A stretch of 7,891 bases of DNA, taken from assembly GCA_028284565.1 (NCBI GenBank), contig JANQRM010000661.1:1-7891 (forward strand). The letters are read 5' to 3'. Below are positions 1 to 5,992 of the stretch, piece after piece. The stretch comes from Anaerolineae bacterium. GTDB lineage: Bacteria > Chloroflexota > Anaerolineae > Aggregatilineales > Phototrophicaceae. Each line of letters starts with the position of its first letter. Position 1 is the first letter of the stretch. The notes under the pieces were generated by a model. It worked only from the letters and a program-made list of their open reading frames with translations, made no database searches and was not told the DNA's origin. Both the position numbers and the translations under genes were made by a program.

Positions 1-1035
1 TTTAAGGATTTCGATGGTTTCATCCACTGAGGGTTCTTCGACGCGAATGATTTGGCTGTTTTCATTGATAGCACTCACGCCATCAATCCGTGCATTGTAT
101 TCTTTATCTGTCGTCGTGCAAATGATGACTGGGTTATCTTCCAAGAAGGCTTTCTGAATGAGTGAAACAGCTTTGCTGAATTCCGCTTTGATGGGTCCCC
201 CAAAGAAGCGATGAATGTGTGGGATGAAGAGGATGCCATTGTGAGCTTTGCTCAGTCCAGCCCGAACCGCCGCTTTGTCATCATCAAGCAAAGCAATCTC
301 ATCAATTTGGACGAGGCTGGCTAATCCGGCAGGTCCTTTTTCTTCGGCGATGAGTTGTGCCAAGCTGTAGGCAAGGGTGCGTTTGCCCACACCGTCGGGT
401 CCCACAAGGATGATGTGTCGGTTGATGCTTTGGGAAAGAATATTGATAATCTCGCGGAGCAAGTCTTCTCGATAATAAACCGGAGTCAATATCCCGCGTT
501 TGGTCTGGCGGACAAAATCATGTGTCGTTCCACTAGAGCGCACCCCACCCGGAATAATCTGGCTGGAGTCGTTGTAGATGTCTTTAATAGCTTTGGGTGT
601 AATACCATACTGCCGCAAAATCCCGCTTGTACTGACGGCGTTCTCTGCCATCACACTCAGGATGTGGTCGGTATCCATGCGAGTTTCATTCATCGCATTA
701 GCGGCACTCAGCGCATCATCGAGTAAAATAATGCTCTGGCGACTGAGGGGAATCTTTTTGTTCCCTTGTGCAATGAAGTCCAAACTACCGTCCGGGTCTC
801 GTCGGCTTTTGACTGCAAGTTCCACCTGACGTTCCAAGCGTTCTAAATCGACTCCGCGTGTGCTTTTGAACACGTCGAACAAACGCGAGGCGGCGGTATT
901 CTCTCGTTGTAAAAGGGACAATAAAATGACCTCTGGCATAATAGAGGTGCCACGAATTTCACGCATGATGCCTGTGGCATCGTTCATCACAAGGTCGAGG
1001 TCTTTCGACAATAAATCGGGGTTCAGTGTTCCCAT
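1..1035 (-). CDS. Clp/Hsp100-like protein, N-terminal part, with degenerate first AAA+ module (partial)
   Basis: Open from ATG 1035 to the window edge without a stop; 345 residues are visible and the C-terminal part is missing. Residues about 10-150 resemble the double-repeat Clp N domain that recruits substrates or adaptors. Residues about 183-345 match the first nucleotide-binding domain of ClpB/ClpC: the lead-in LTPVYYRE, Walker A GPDGVGKRT at 212-220 (Lys218), the SLAQLIAEE helix, and EEPSVDETIEIL near the end. Several catalytic elements are missing. Walker B, normally ILFIDELH, reads ILFIPHIH (Pro272, His273). The pore-loop-1 segment (GAKYRGEFEERL in the family) is shortened and unrecognisable, and the arginine-finger stretch ALERRFQ reads AINENSQ. 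ATP binding is therefore plausible but hydrolysis by this module is doubtful. An intact second ATPase domain may follow outside the window. The start is supported by AGGATA at 1051-1046 and an in-frame TAG just upstream. Family assignment is firm; the function (unfoldase, protease partner or regulator) is unknown. Confidence 0.85.
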   Translation of the reverse strand, partial: MGTLNPDLLSKDLDLVMNDATGIMREIRGTSIMPEVILLSLLQRENTAASRLFDVFKSTRGVDLERLERQVELAVKSRRDPDGSLDFIAQGNKKIPLSRQSIILLDDALSAANAMNETRMDTDHILSVMAENAVSTSGILRQYGITPKAIKDIYNDSSQIIPGGVRSSGTTHDFVRQTKRGILTPVYYREDLLREIINILSQSINRHIILVGPDGVGKRTLAYSLAQLIAEEKGPAGLASLVQIDEIALLDDDKAAVRAGLSKAHNGILFIPHIHRFFGGPIKAEFSKAVSLIQKAFLEDNPVIICTTTDKEYNARIDGVSAINENSQIIRVEEPSVDETIEILK

Positions 1036-1045
1036 AAGTGATAAC

Positions 1046-1051
1046 TATCCT
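1046..1051 (-). promoter_or_regulatory. Ribosome binding site of the Clp-like gene
   Basis: The minus strand reads AGGATA, ten bases before the ATG at 1035. It supports that start. The in-frame codon read at 1047-1045 is TAG, so no longer version is possible. Confidence 0.5.
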
Positions 1052-1094
1052 GACTGGTCAAGGTTTGCGATAGAGATGAAGACAATATGCATTC

Positions 1095-1124
1095 ATTATA
1101 GCTTATGATAACGGGTTCTGTCGC
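1095..1124 (-). promoter_or_regulatory. Sigma-70-type promoter of the Clp-like gene
   Basis: The minus strand has a perfect -10 box TATAAT (1100-1095) and a -35-like GCGACA (1124-1119; four of six matches) separated by 18 bases. Transcription would start near 1088, giving a leader of roughly 50 bases before ATG 1035. This suggests that the Clp-like gene can be transcribed separately from nagZ upstream. No intrinsic terminator is visible between the nagZ stop and this promoter, so read-through is also possible. Confidence 0.5.
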
Positions 1125-1163
1125 CTAGACTTTTGGATAAGCAACCGTCTATAACCGTATCAT
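1105..1163. repeat. Imperfect inverted repeat after the nagZ stop
   Basis: ATGATAACGG (1105-1114) and CCGTATCAT (1155-1163) pair as nine base pairs with one bulged base, around a 40-base spacer. The right arm abuts the nagZ stop codon and the left arm falls in the promoter spacer of the Clp-like gene. There is no T-tract and the loop is long, so it is not a standard terminator. It could be an mRNA 3' end structure or chance. Confidence 0.25.
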
Positions 1164-2807
1164 CTAATCCCTATTACCGTCAAGAAAAGATGTAGAAAGC
1201 GGAAATCGTCCGCGAGCGGGTAAATGTCCGCCAAGTATCCGACATACTGCTGGTAAGGCTGGTTGTAAGGGCGAATATGTAGCGACATATGACGAGACTT
1301 GTGGAAAGACAGCTACATCCAATGGCGACCAAATGGCGACAGCGACGGTCTTGTCTTCTGGTAAAGCATTCACCAAGGCTTGTTGGCGGGGATTCGTCTC
1401 TGCATTTGAGGTGAAAACAACCACAACATCAGCAAGCTCCGCATTGGCGCGAGCCCAACCGATCTCTTCATCATCGGGAAAGTCGGACACGCCAACCGGA
1501 TATTTGATGGGCATGGCGAGTTCACATTCTCGACGGATGCTGAAGCGGGTTGCCGGATAGACAAGCGCGACATCCCCACGTAGAGGAACCAGATTCTCTT
1601 GGTCAAATACCACCGTGATTCCCGCACGGAAGATTTCATCAACAAGTTCTGCGTGTTCATCGGCGTTGACTCGTTCTTCCGCTGTCAGGGGGTCGAGCGG
1701 TTGCCAATCGAATAAACCATAATGGGCTTTCGCTAAGAGTATGCGAAAAACAGATTTATCAATCTGGGATTCGTCTATCTCCCCATCTCGTACCGCATCG
1801 ACAACCGCTTGAATCGCCTCAATTTGAATCAGTGGGTGGACATGCGGTCCAATCGCAACTAAATCATTCCCTGCTTTTATCGCGAGTATCGCCGAACTCT
1901 CATGAGAATATACGGTATCAATAGCATCCATATCCATGGCATCTGTCATGATAATTCCGCGATAACCCATCTCACTTCGTAGCAAACGGGTGATGATATT
2001 AAATGATAAGGAGGCTGGTAATTCACTGTCGGGTTCAAGCATCGGATACCAAATATGCGCAGTCATGATCGCTCCGATGTCAGCATCCATGGTTGCTCGA
2101 AAAGGAGCAAGTTCGACAGCATCAAGTCGTTCTTTGTCGTGAAGGACAATCGGCAAAGTGATGTGTGAATCGGCATCGGTATCGCCGTGTCCCGGAAAAT
2201 GTTTGGCTGTCCCCATGACACCCTCCGCTTGCATCCCTTCGACAAAGGCTGTCAATACGGGTGCGACGAGTTCTAATTCGGTGCCAAAGGAACGTCTACC
2301 AATGATGGGATTGTCTGGGTTGGTGTTCAAATCGGCAACAGGCGCAAGGTTCATATGGATGCCGACTGCGCTGAGTTCGTCTCCAAAGGCTTGTCCCACA
2401 CGAAACGCCAAGTCTGTGTCCCCTGAAGCCGTCAGTAACATCGGCACGGGAAATTGAGTAAAGCCATCGTCCAAGTGAGCAATGCGTCCGCCTTCTTGGT
2501 CAATGGCAATAAACATGGGAATCCCACCCACATCCAAAACAGTCTGCTGGATGAGGTTGGTCACAATGGTTGTTTCTTCGGGATTGCCCACATTGCGCTC
2601 AAAGAGGGAGACCGCACCGGGTTGCCATGTTTCTAATAAGAGGCGTTCATCTTCCGTCAACACCACTCCACCCAAACTGACCATGAACATCTGTGCAACT
2701 TTTTGCTCTAGAGTCATCTCTGATAGCAGGTCTTCGATGGTAGTTTGTTGCGCGCGCGTCGGTATGATGAATAGGACTATCAGCAGGAGCCAGACAAAAC
2801 GTTGCAT
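1164..2807 (-). CDS. nagZ: Secreted GH3 beta-N-acetylhexosaminidase (NagZ type)
   Basis: A 547-residue glycoside hydrolase of family GH3, expected to remove terminal beta-N-acetylglucosamine, for example from peptidoglycan fragments. Residues 1-19 form a signal peptide (MQRF, a hydrophobic run, then TRA before Gln20) with no lipobox, so it should be exported. Motifs of the catalytic barrel: MTLEQKVAQM (31-40), DQEGGR (103-108), RRSFG (171-175), KHFPGHGDTDADSH (202-215), TAH (249-251) and IIMTDAMDM (285-293). Asp289 is the expected nucleophile, and Asp213 with His215 forms the Asp-His dyad that separates NagZ-type enzymes from GH3 glucosidases. A second domain from about 390 to the end (GITVV...LVPLR, ending ARGRFPLS) resembles GH3_C, as in the longer Bacillus enzyme rather than the single-domain E. 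coli NagZ. The ATG lies two bases after the stop of the esterase-CapA gene, with GGA at 2818-2816 as a weak binding site, so the two are probably co-translated. Some GH3 relatives act on other N-acetylglucosamine glycosides. Confidence 0.92.
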   Translation of the reverse strand: MQRFVWLLLIVLFIIPTRAQQTTIEDLLSEMTLEQKVAQMFMVSLGGVVLTEDERLLLETWQPGAVSLFERNVGNPEETTIVTNLIQQTVLDVGGIPMFIAIDQEGGRIAHLDDGFTQFPVPMLLTASGDTDLAFRVGQAFGDELSAVGIHMNLAPVADLNTNPDNPIIGRRSFGTELELVAPVLTAFVEGMQAEGVMGTAKHFPGHGDTDADSHITLPIVLHDKERLDAVELAPFRATMDADIGAIMTAHIWYPMLEPDSELPASLSFNIITRLLRSEMGYRGIIMTDAMDMDAIDTVYSHESSAILAIKAGNDLVAIGPHVHPLIQIEAIQAVVDAVRDGEIDESQIDKSVFRILLAKAHYGLFDWQPLDPLTAEERVNADEHAELVDEIFRAGITVVFDQENLVPLRGDVALVYPATRFSIRRECELAMPIKYPVGVSDFPDDEEIGWARANAELADVVVVFTSNAETNPRQQALVNALPEDKTVAVAIWSPLDVAVFPQVSSYVATYSPLQPALPAVCRILGGHLPARGRFPLSTSFLDGNRD

Positions 2808-2809
2808 GG

Positions 2810-4951
2810 CTAAAATCCGTTCTGCTGGACAAACATAAAGTGGAGGAAGTTTTCACGCTCTTCGAGGGTCATCAAGCGGGGTCTGCCCAAATCTTCGATG
2901 ATACCGGGAAAGATTTCAACACTCTTTAAGTCGCCATCATAGATATAGAGCGTATCCATGAAGAAGCGTTTGTTGCCCCAAAAGTCTTGGTCGAAGAAGA
3001 GATTACCCAAGCCGAAATGAAGCATAACCTCGTCCCCACGTGTAGTAGGGTGAAATTCAACAATTTGGGGCTTATGCTCTGCTGTGCCGATGACAATATC
3101 TGCACCTAAGTCAGCCAAGCGGCGATAATCGAAGCGTTGTTGGGCTGTTGGAACGTAATCTTCAAATTCCCAGTATTGGAGAGAGATGATCAACGCGTCA
3201 TGCTGAGATGCAAGAACAGGTAAGGTGCGTCCAAGCCAATCCCAATCACAACTTGCCGCACCGGGACGAACCCCACCAAGTAGATTTGGGTCTTCATTTA
3301 CGAGTGCGTAGTAGGGTCCAACGAAATTACAAGACACTATCGCTAGGCTGTTACCCTGTGCGGTCAATATCAGTGGGAGGCGTGCTTCGGCTTCGGTTTC
3401 TCCACCGCCAACCGTTTGAATACCAGCAACACGAAATTGGTCCAAAGTGTCAATATATGCTTCAAATCCATAATCGTTGTTATGATTGCCTGTCAACTCG
3501 ACAATATCGACATCTAAATAGGCGAACAAATCAAAATGCTCTGGTTTTATGCAAAAGCTCAAGGGTCCCGCAAATGCATCTGTCGCTAATCCACAATTCT
3601 CAACAACGGAAACTTCGTTGCTGGTATGAAAATAATCGACTGTCGTGACATAGGGTAAGATGGCTCCCCCTGCCCATTCAATGCTATTCTCGTCGAGGGC
3701 TGTTGTGGTGTTGCGTGTCAATGCTGTCGTGCCAGACATCGTAATCCGTGTCAACCGTTCTGGGAAAAAGTTCGGATTCGCGCCATTAAAGGCGAAAGGG
3801 TAATCGTCCAAGCGGTCAATGACAGGCACATCATCCACCCAAAGTGGACGTAGACGAATAGTTAAAGAGTCAATTGACATTAAAGAATATGCTGAGCGAT
3901 TCGTCCATAGGCGATTTTGTAGCACATCCCATGTGACTATGGTCGTATCAGGATGGACAAAGACACCATTCTGCTGGAGTTGCGTCACGACAATATCACT
4001 CAAAATTAAGTCCGGGTCGTAATCTCCCTCGGCGACTCGATGCAGACGGTCGAGTCCAATCGTAGTTAGGAGGCTCGGAAAGCGAACTATGGGTAGAAAA
4101 AGGACGATACCTTCAGAATTGGCAACATCGACAGTAGGGACAGGGGTAAAGAAGGCGACAGCAGTCTCTTGCCAATCGGCAGTATAAAATTGCAGATACT
4201 CCCGCACATGCGATGACCAGTACGCATTGCTGTGTTGCCCTTCTGGATGAACAACATATTGGAAACTCAAGTCTCGGTCTCCCATTTCATTTGCCATGCG
4301 GTCTAAGCCGACATTGGCAAAATCATCTTTGCCTCGATCAATCCAAAAGACGAGCGATTCAATGGGTTCGCTATCAATGAGAAACAGTGGATTTTCTGCT
4401 GGCTCGGCATGGTACACATCAAAGAAGGCACTATGCCCCCCGACGCGAGTAAACAGTGTCGGATTTTTGAGTGCGATGTGGTATGCCCAAAATCCACCCC
4501 GCGAAATCCCGCCAATAGCTTGACGCGATGTATCTATACGATAAGTTGATTCGATCAATGGCATCAATTCATCAACAAATACCCGTCCCCATGAGCCTTG
4601 TCCAAACTCATTGCGATTGGCTTCTTCAGAACCAAATGGCATGACCACAATCATGGGTGGTATTTCACCACGACCAATCCCTCTATCTAGCTCAGGAACA
4701 ATACCAATCTGTTGCCAATGCGTATCATGAGCATTCGAGCCATGTAGCAAATAGACTACAGGATAAGTCTCATTGCTATGGTCATAACAGGGCGGGAGAT
4801 AAACAGAGTAATAACGAGTAGTAAAAAGAGTCTCACTCTCGTAGGTCGTGCGCAATATCTGGCCGACGGTCTCTTGACAGGTACTTTGAGCGAAAGATGA
4901 GACAAATAGAGCGAAGATGGTGCAAATAATTAAGCTAATACGGATAATCAA
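2810..4951 (-). CDS. Secreted fusion protein: esterase domain plus CapA-like metallophosphatase domain
   Basis: Translated from TTG 4951 this is 713 residues. Residues 1-21 form a signal peptide ending SSFAQ, without a lipobox. Domain 1 (about 25-260) is an alpha/beta-hydrolase of the putative-esterase (esterase D-like) family: VVYLLHGSN with the oxyanion turn at 68-71, nucleophile elbow GISRGG with Ser150, likely Asp205 or Asp209/210 (IDRGKDD), and His240 (EGQHSNAYW). Domain 2 (about 390-713) resembles the PGA_cap/CapA family: MSGTTALTR (405-413), SNEV (444-447), ELTGNHNNDYG (485-495), GADIVIG (616-622), GTAEHKPQ (622-629), GLGNLFFDQ (647-655). The CapA motifs GDIMLGR and GHHPH are altered to GTTALTR and GTAEH. 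Residues about 270-390 link the two domains. Start: GGAG at 4964-4961 sits nine bases before TTG 4951. The longer start, TTG 4990 (726 residues), lies inside a terminator stem and is less likely. Substrate unknown; an extracellular role on acylated envelope polymer is inference. Confidence 0.85.
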   Translation of the reverse strand: MIIRISLIICTIFALFVSSFAQSTCQETVGQILRTTYESETLFTTRYYSVYLPPCYDHSNETYPVVYLLHGSNAHDTHWQQIGIVPELDRGIGRGEIPPMIVVMPFGSEEANRNEFGQGSWGRVFVDELMPLIESTYRIDTSRQAIGGISRGGFWAYHIALKNPTLFTRVGGHSAFFDVYHAEPAENPLFLIDSEPIESLVFWIDRGKDDFANVGLDRMANEMGDRDLSFQYVVHPEGQHSNAYWSSHVREYLQFYTADWQETAVAFFTPVPTVDVANSEGIVLFLPIVRFPSLLTTIGLDRLHRVAEGDYDPDLILSDIVVTQLQQNGVFVHPDTTIVTWDVLQNRLWTNRSAYSLMSIDSLTIRLRPLWVDDVPVIDRLDDYPFAFNGANPNFFPERLTRITMSGTTALTRNTTTALDENSIEWAGGAILPYVTTVDYFHTSNEVSVVENCGLATDAFAGPLSFCIKPEHFDLFAYLDVDIVELTGNHNNDYGFEAYIDTLDQFRVAGIQTVGGGETEAEARLPLILTAQGNSLAIVSCNFVGPYYALVNEDPNLLGGVRPGAASCDWDWLGRTLPVLASQHDALIISLQYWEFEDYVPTAQQRFDYRRLADLGADIVIGTAEHKPQIVEFHPTTRGDEVMLHFGLGNLFFDQDFWGNKRFFMDTLYIYDGDLKSVEIFPGIIEDLGRPRLMTLEERENFLHFMFVQQNGF

Positions 4952-4960
4952 GCGTGTGTT

Positions 4961-4964
4961 CTCC
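4961..4964 (-). promoter_or_regulatory. Ribosome binding site that decides the esterase-CapA start
   Basis: GGAG on the minus strand lies nine bases before TTG 4951. It fixes the start there: the next in-frame candidate upstream, TTG 4990, has no properly spaced binding site and would add 13 polar residues ahead of the signal peptide. Confidence 0.6.
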
Positions 4965-4966
4965 AA

Positions 4967-4996
4967 AGAAAAAGAGCCTGCATGACGCAAGCCCTT
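4967..4996 (-). terminator. Intrinsic terminator after the response regulator gene, possible attenuator
   Basis: On the minus strand AAGGGCTTGC (4996-4987) pairs with GCAGGCTCTT (4981-4972) as a ten-pair stem with two G-T wobbles and a five-base loop GTCAT. It is followed by T-rich TTTCTTT. It lies about 40 bases after the regulator stop at 5034. Only a few bases separate it from the GGAG of the next gene, and no promoter is evident in between, so it may work as a partial terminator or a regulated attenuator rather than a full stop. Confidence 0.65.
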
Positions 4997-5033
4997 ATGA
5001 TAACGAAAGATTGCCTATTGGTAGAGTCTGAAC

Positions 5034-5903
5034 TTAGACCTCGGCTACATCACTCAGTCGATAGCCAATGCCACGCACGTTCACAATCAGATTGGCATTT
5101 TCGCCGACAGATTTCAATTTTCGGCGCAGATTGCTGACATGCGGACGAATGACCTCGCGCGCCTCTGCTTCATCCACGGCATAACCACGTACTTCACGCA
5201 CCAACTCATGACAGGGGACAACCCTTCCACGATGCGCCGCCAGATAGAGCAGTAAATCAAATTCTGTGGGGGTGAGATCAATTGGCTTGTCGCCAACAGA
5301 GATTTGATAGCGTCCCGGATAGACCGTCAACGGACCGAGTTCCATGGTATTGTTGGTTGGTTCGGTGGGACGTTCTGCTGGTATCTGCCCGCTAGTAGTC
5401 CGTTCAAAGGAGCTATCAATTGAGGATTTGGCAAATTCAACATCCGCACGTGTCAGTTCAAAGACATCATTCTTAATCGCATCAAGCAAACGGCGACGAC
5501 GACGCAAATTCTGCGCGCGTTCTATTCCCCGCGAGACACTTTGGCGAATATCTTGGCTTGAACTGGGCTTAATGAGGTAATCGTGTGCGCCCAGACGCAA
5601 AGCTTCAACCGCGCTCCCCAAGCTGGCATAGCCTGTCATTAAAATGACAATTGCATCGGGTGACGCTTCTTTAATCTGGCGGAGCAATTCGATTCCATCA
5701 ATACCCGGCATCCGAATATCGGTCAGAATCACATCATACTCACGCCCCCCAACTAGATCCAATGCATCTTCGCCAGTAGCGGCTTCATTCACGACGTAGC
5801 CGACACGTTGCAACGTCTTACTCACCGAATAGCGATTCGCCCCTTCATCATCGACCACCAACACGTGCGGGGTCTTTGAACCGTTCATCATATCCGTAAT
5901 CAT
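5034..5903 (-). CDS. Response regulator: receiver domain plus OmpR-type winged-helix DNA-binding domain
   Basis: A 289-residue two-component response regulator. The receiver (about 12-130) has acidic pocket Asp18/Asp19, phosphoacceptor Asp62 in LTDIRMPG, Thr90 in ILMTG and Lys112 in YLIKP. Its sequence style (DIRMPGIDGIELL, MTGYASLGSAVEAL, GAHDYLIKP) is that of NtrC-class receivers. A linker with five consecutive arginines (134-138) and a low-complexity stretch leads to a winged helix of the Trans_reg_C family (about 188-284): LTPTEFDLLLYLA, REVIRPHVSNLRRKLK as recognition helix, and NVRGIGYRL as the wing. At 289 residues it is longer than a typical OmpR-family protein because of the linker. 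No histidine kinase is visible nearby, so it is an orphan in this window. The ATG at 5903 has only GGG eight bases upstream; ATGs at 5891 and 5888 are alternatives. A promoter-like sequence and an inverted repeat lie upstream, and a terminator follows. It may regulate the secreted-enzyme genes downstream (inference). Confidence 0.92.
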   Translation of the reverse strand: MITDMMNGSKTPHVLVVDDEGANRYSVSKTLQRVGYVVNEAATGEDALDLVGGREYDVILTDIRMPGIDGIELLRQIKEASPDAIVILMTGYASLGSAVEALRLGAHDYLIKPSSSQDIRQSVSRGIERAQNLRRRRRLLDAIKNDVFELTRADVEFAKSSIDSSFERTTSGQIPAERPTEPTNNTMELGPLTVYPGRYQISVGDKPIDLTPTEFDLLLYLAAHRGRVVPCHELVREVRGYAVDEAEAREVIRPHVSNLRRKLKSVGENANLIVNVRGIGYRLSDVAEV

Positions 5904-5940
5904 AATGAATACCCATTAACTGTTCCCTTACGCTTTCTCA

Positions 5941-5969
5941 AGCATACACGAATTAATTTTTTGGTGCAA
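5941..5969 (-). promoter_or_regulatory. Promoter of the response regulator gene
   Basis: The minus strand reads TTGCAC (5969-5964), a 17-base spacer, then TATGCT (5946-5941). Matches to the sigma-70 consensus are three of six and four of six, with ideal spacing. The start would be near 5934, about 30 bases before ATG 5903. Moderate evidence only. Confidence 0.4.
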
Positions 5970-5987
5970 GCGAATTTCACACCAAAA
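5959..5987. repeat. Inverted repeat over the -35 region of the regulator promoter
   Basis: TTTTGGTG (5959-5966) and CACCAAAA (5980-5987) are perfect eight-base arms around a 13-base spacer, with arm centres 21 bases apart (two helical turns). The left arm overlaps the -35 box. Neither strand has a T-tract after the right arm, so it is not an intrinsic terminator for tilS. It has the shape of an operator for a dimeric regulator, or it is an RNA hairpin in the tilS 3' end. Confidence 0.4.
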
Positions 5988-5992
5988 TAAAG

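Noticed and set aside
355..726. A plus-strand open frame of 123 codons opposite the Clp-like gene.
   Set aside because: It is antisense to a gene with clear Clp N and Walker A motifs, and its translation shows no recognisable domain. Other frames opposite nagZ, the esterase-CapA gene, the regulator and tilS were rejected for the same reason.
1164..2807. A GH3 beta-glucosidase identity for the nagZ gene.
   Set aside because: The KHFPGHGDTDADSH motif with the Asp-His dyad is the hallmark of the N-acetylhexosaminidase branch of GH3.
4952..4990. N-terminal extension of the esterase-CapA protein from TTG 4990.
   Set aside because: This stretch contains the loop and 3' arm of the terminator hairpin, has no properly spaced ribosome binding site, and would put 13 polar residues before the signal peptide.
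1102..5005. A 12-base repeat CTTATGATAACG occurs at 1102-1113 and 4994-5005, both outside coding regions.
   Set aside because: In 7.9 kb, counting both orientations, a few 12-base matches are expected by chance. The second copy has no matching promoter around it.
5486..5504. Short CGT/CGC triplet run in the regulator gene.
   Set aside because: It simply encodes the five-arginine stretch in the linker and is too short to count as a repeat element.
5034..5903. Classing the regulator as an NtrC-type sigma-54 activator.
   Set aside because: There is no AAA+ domain or GAFTGA-type motif. The C-terminal half is a winged helix of the OmpR type.
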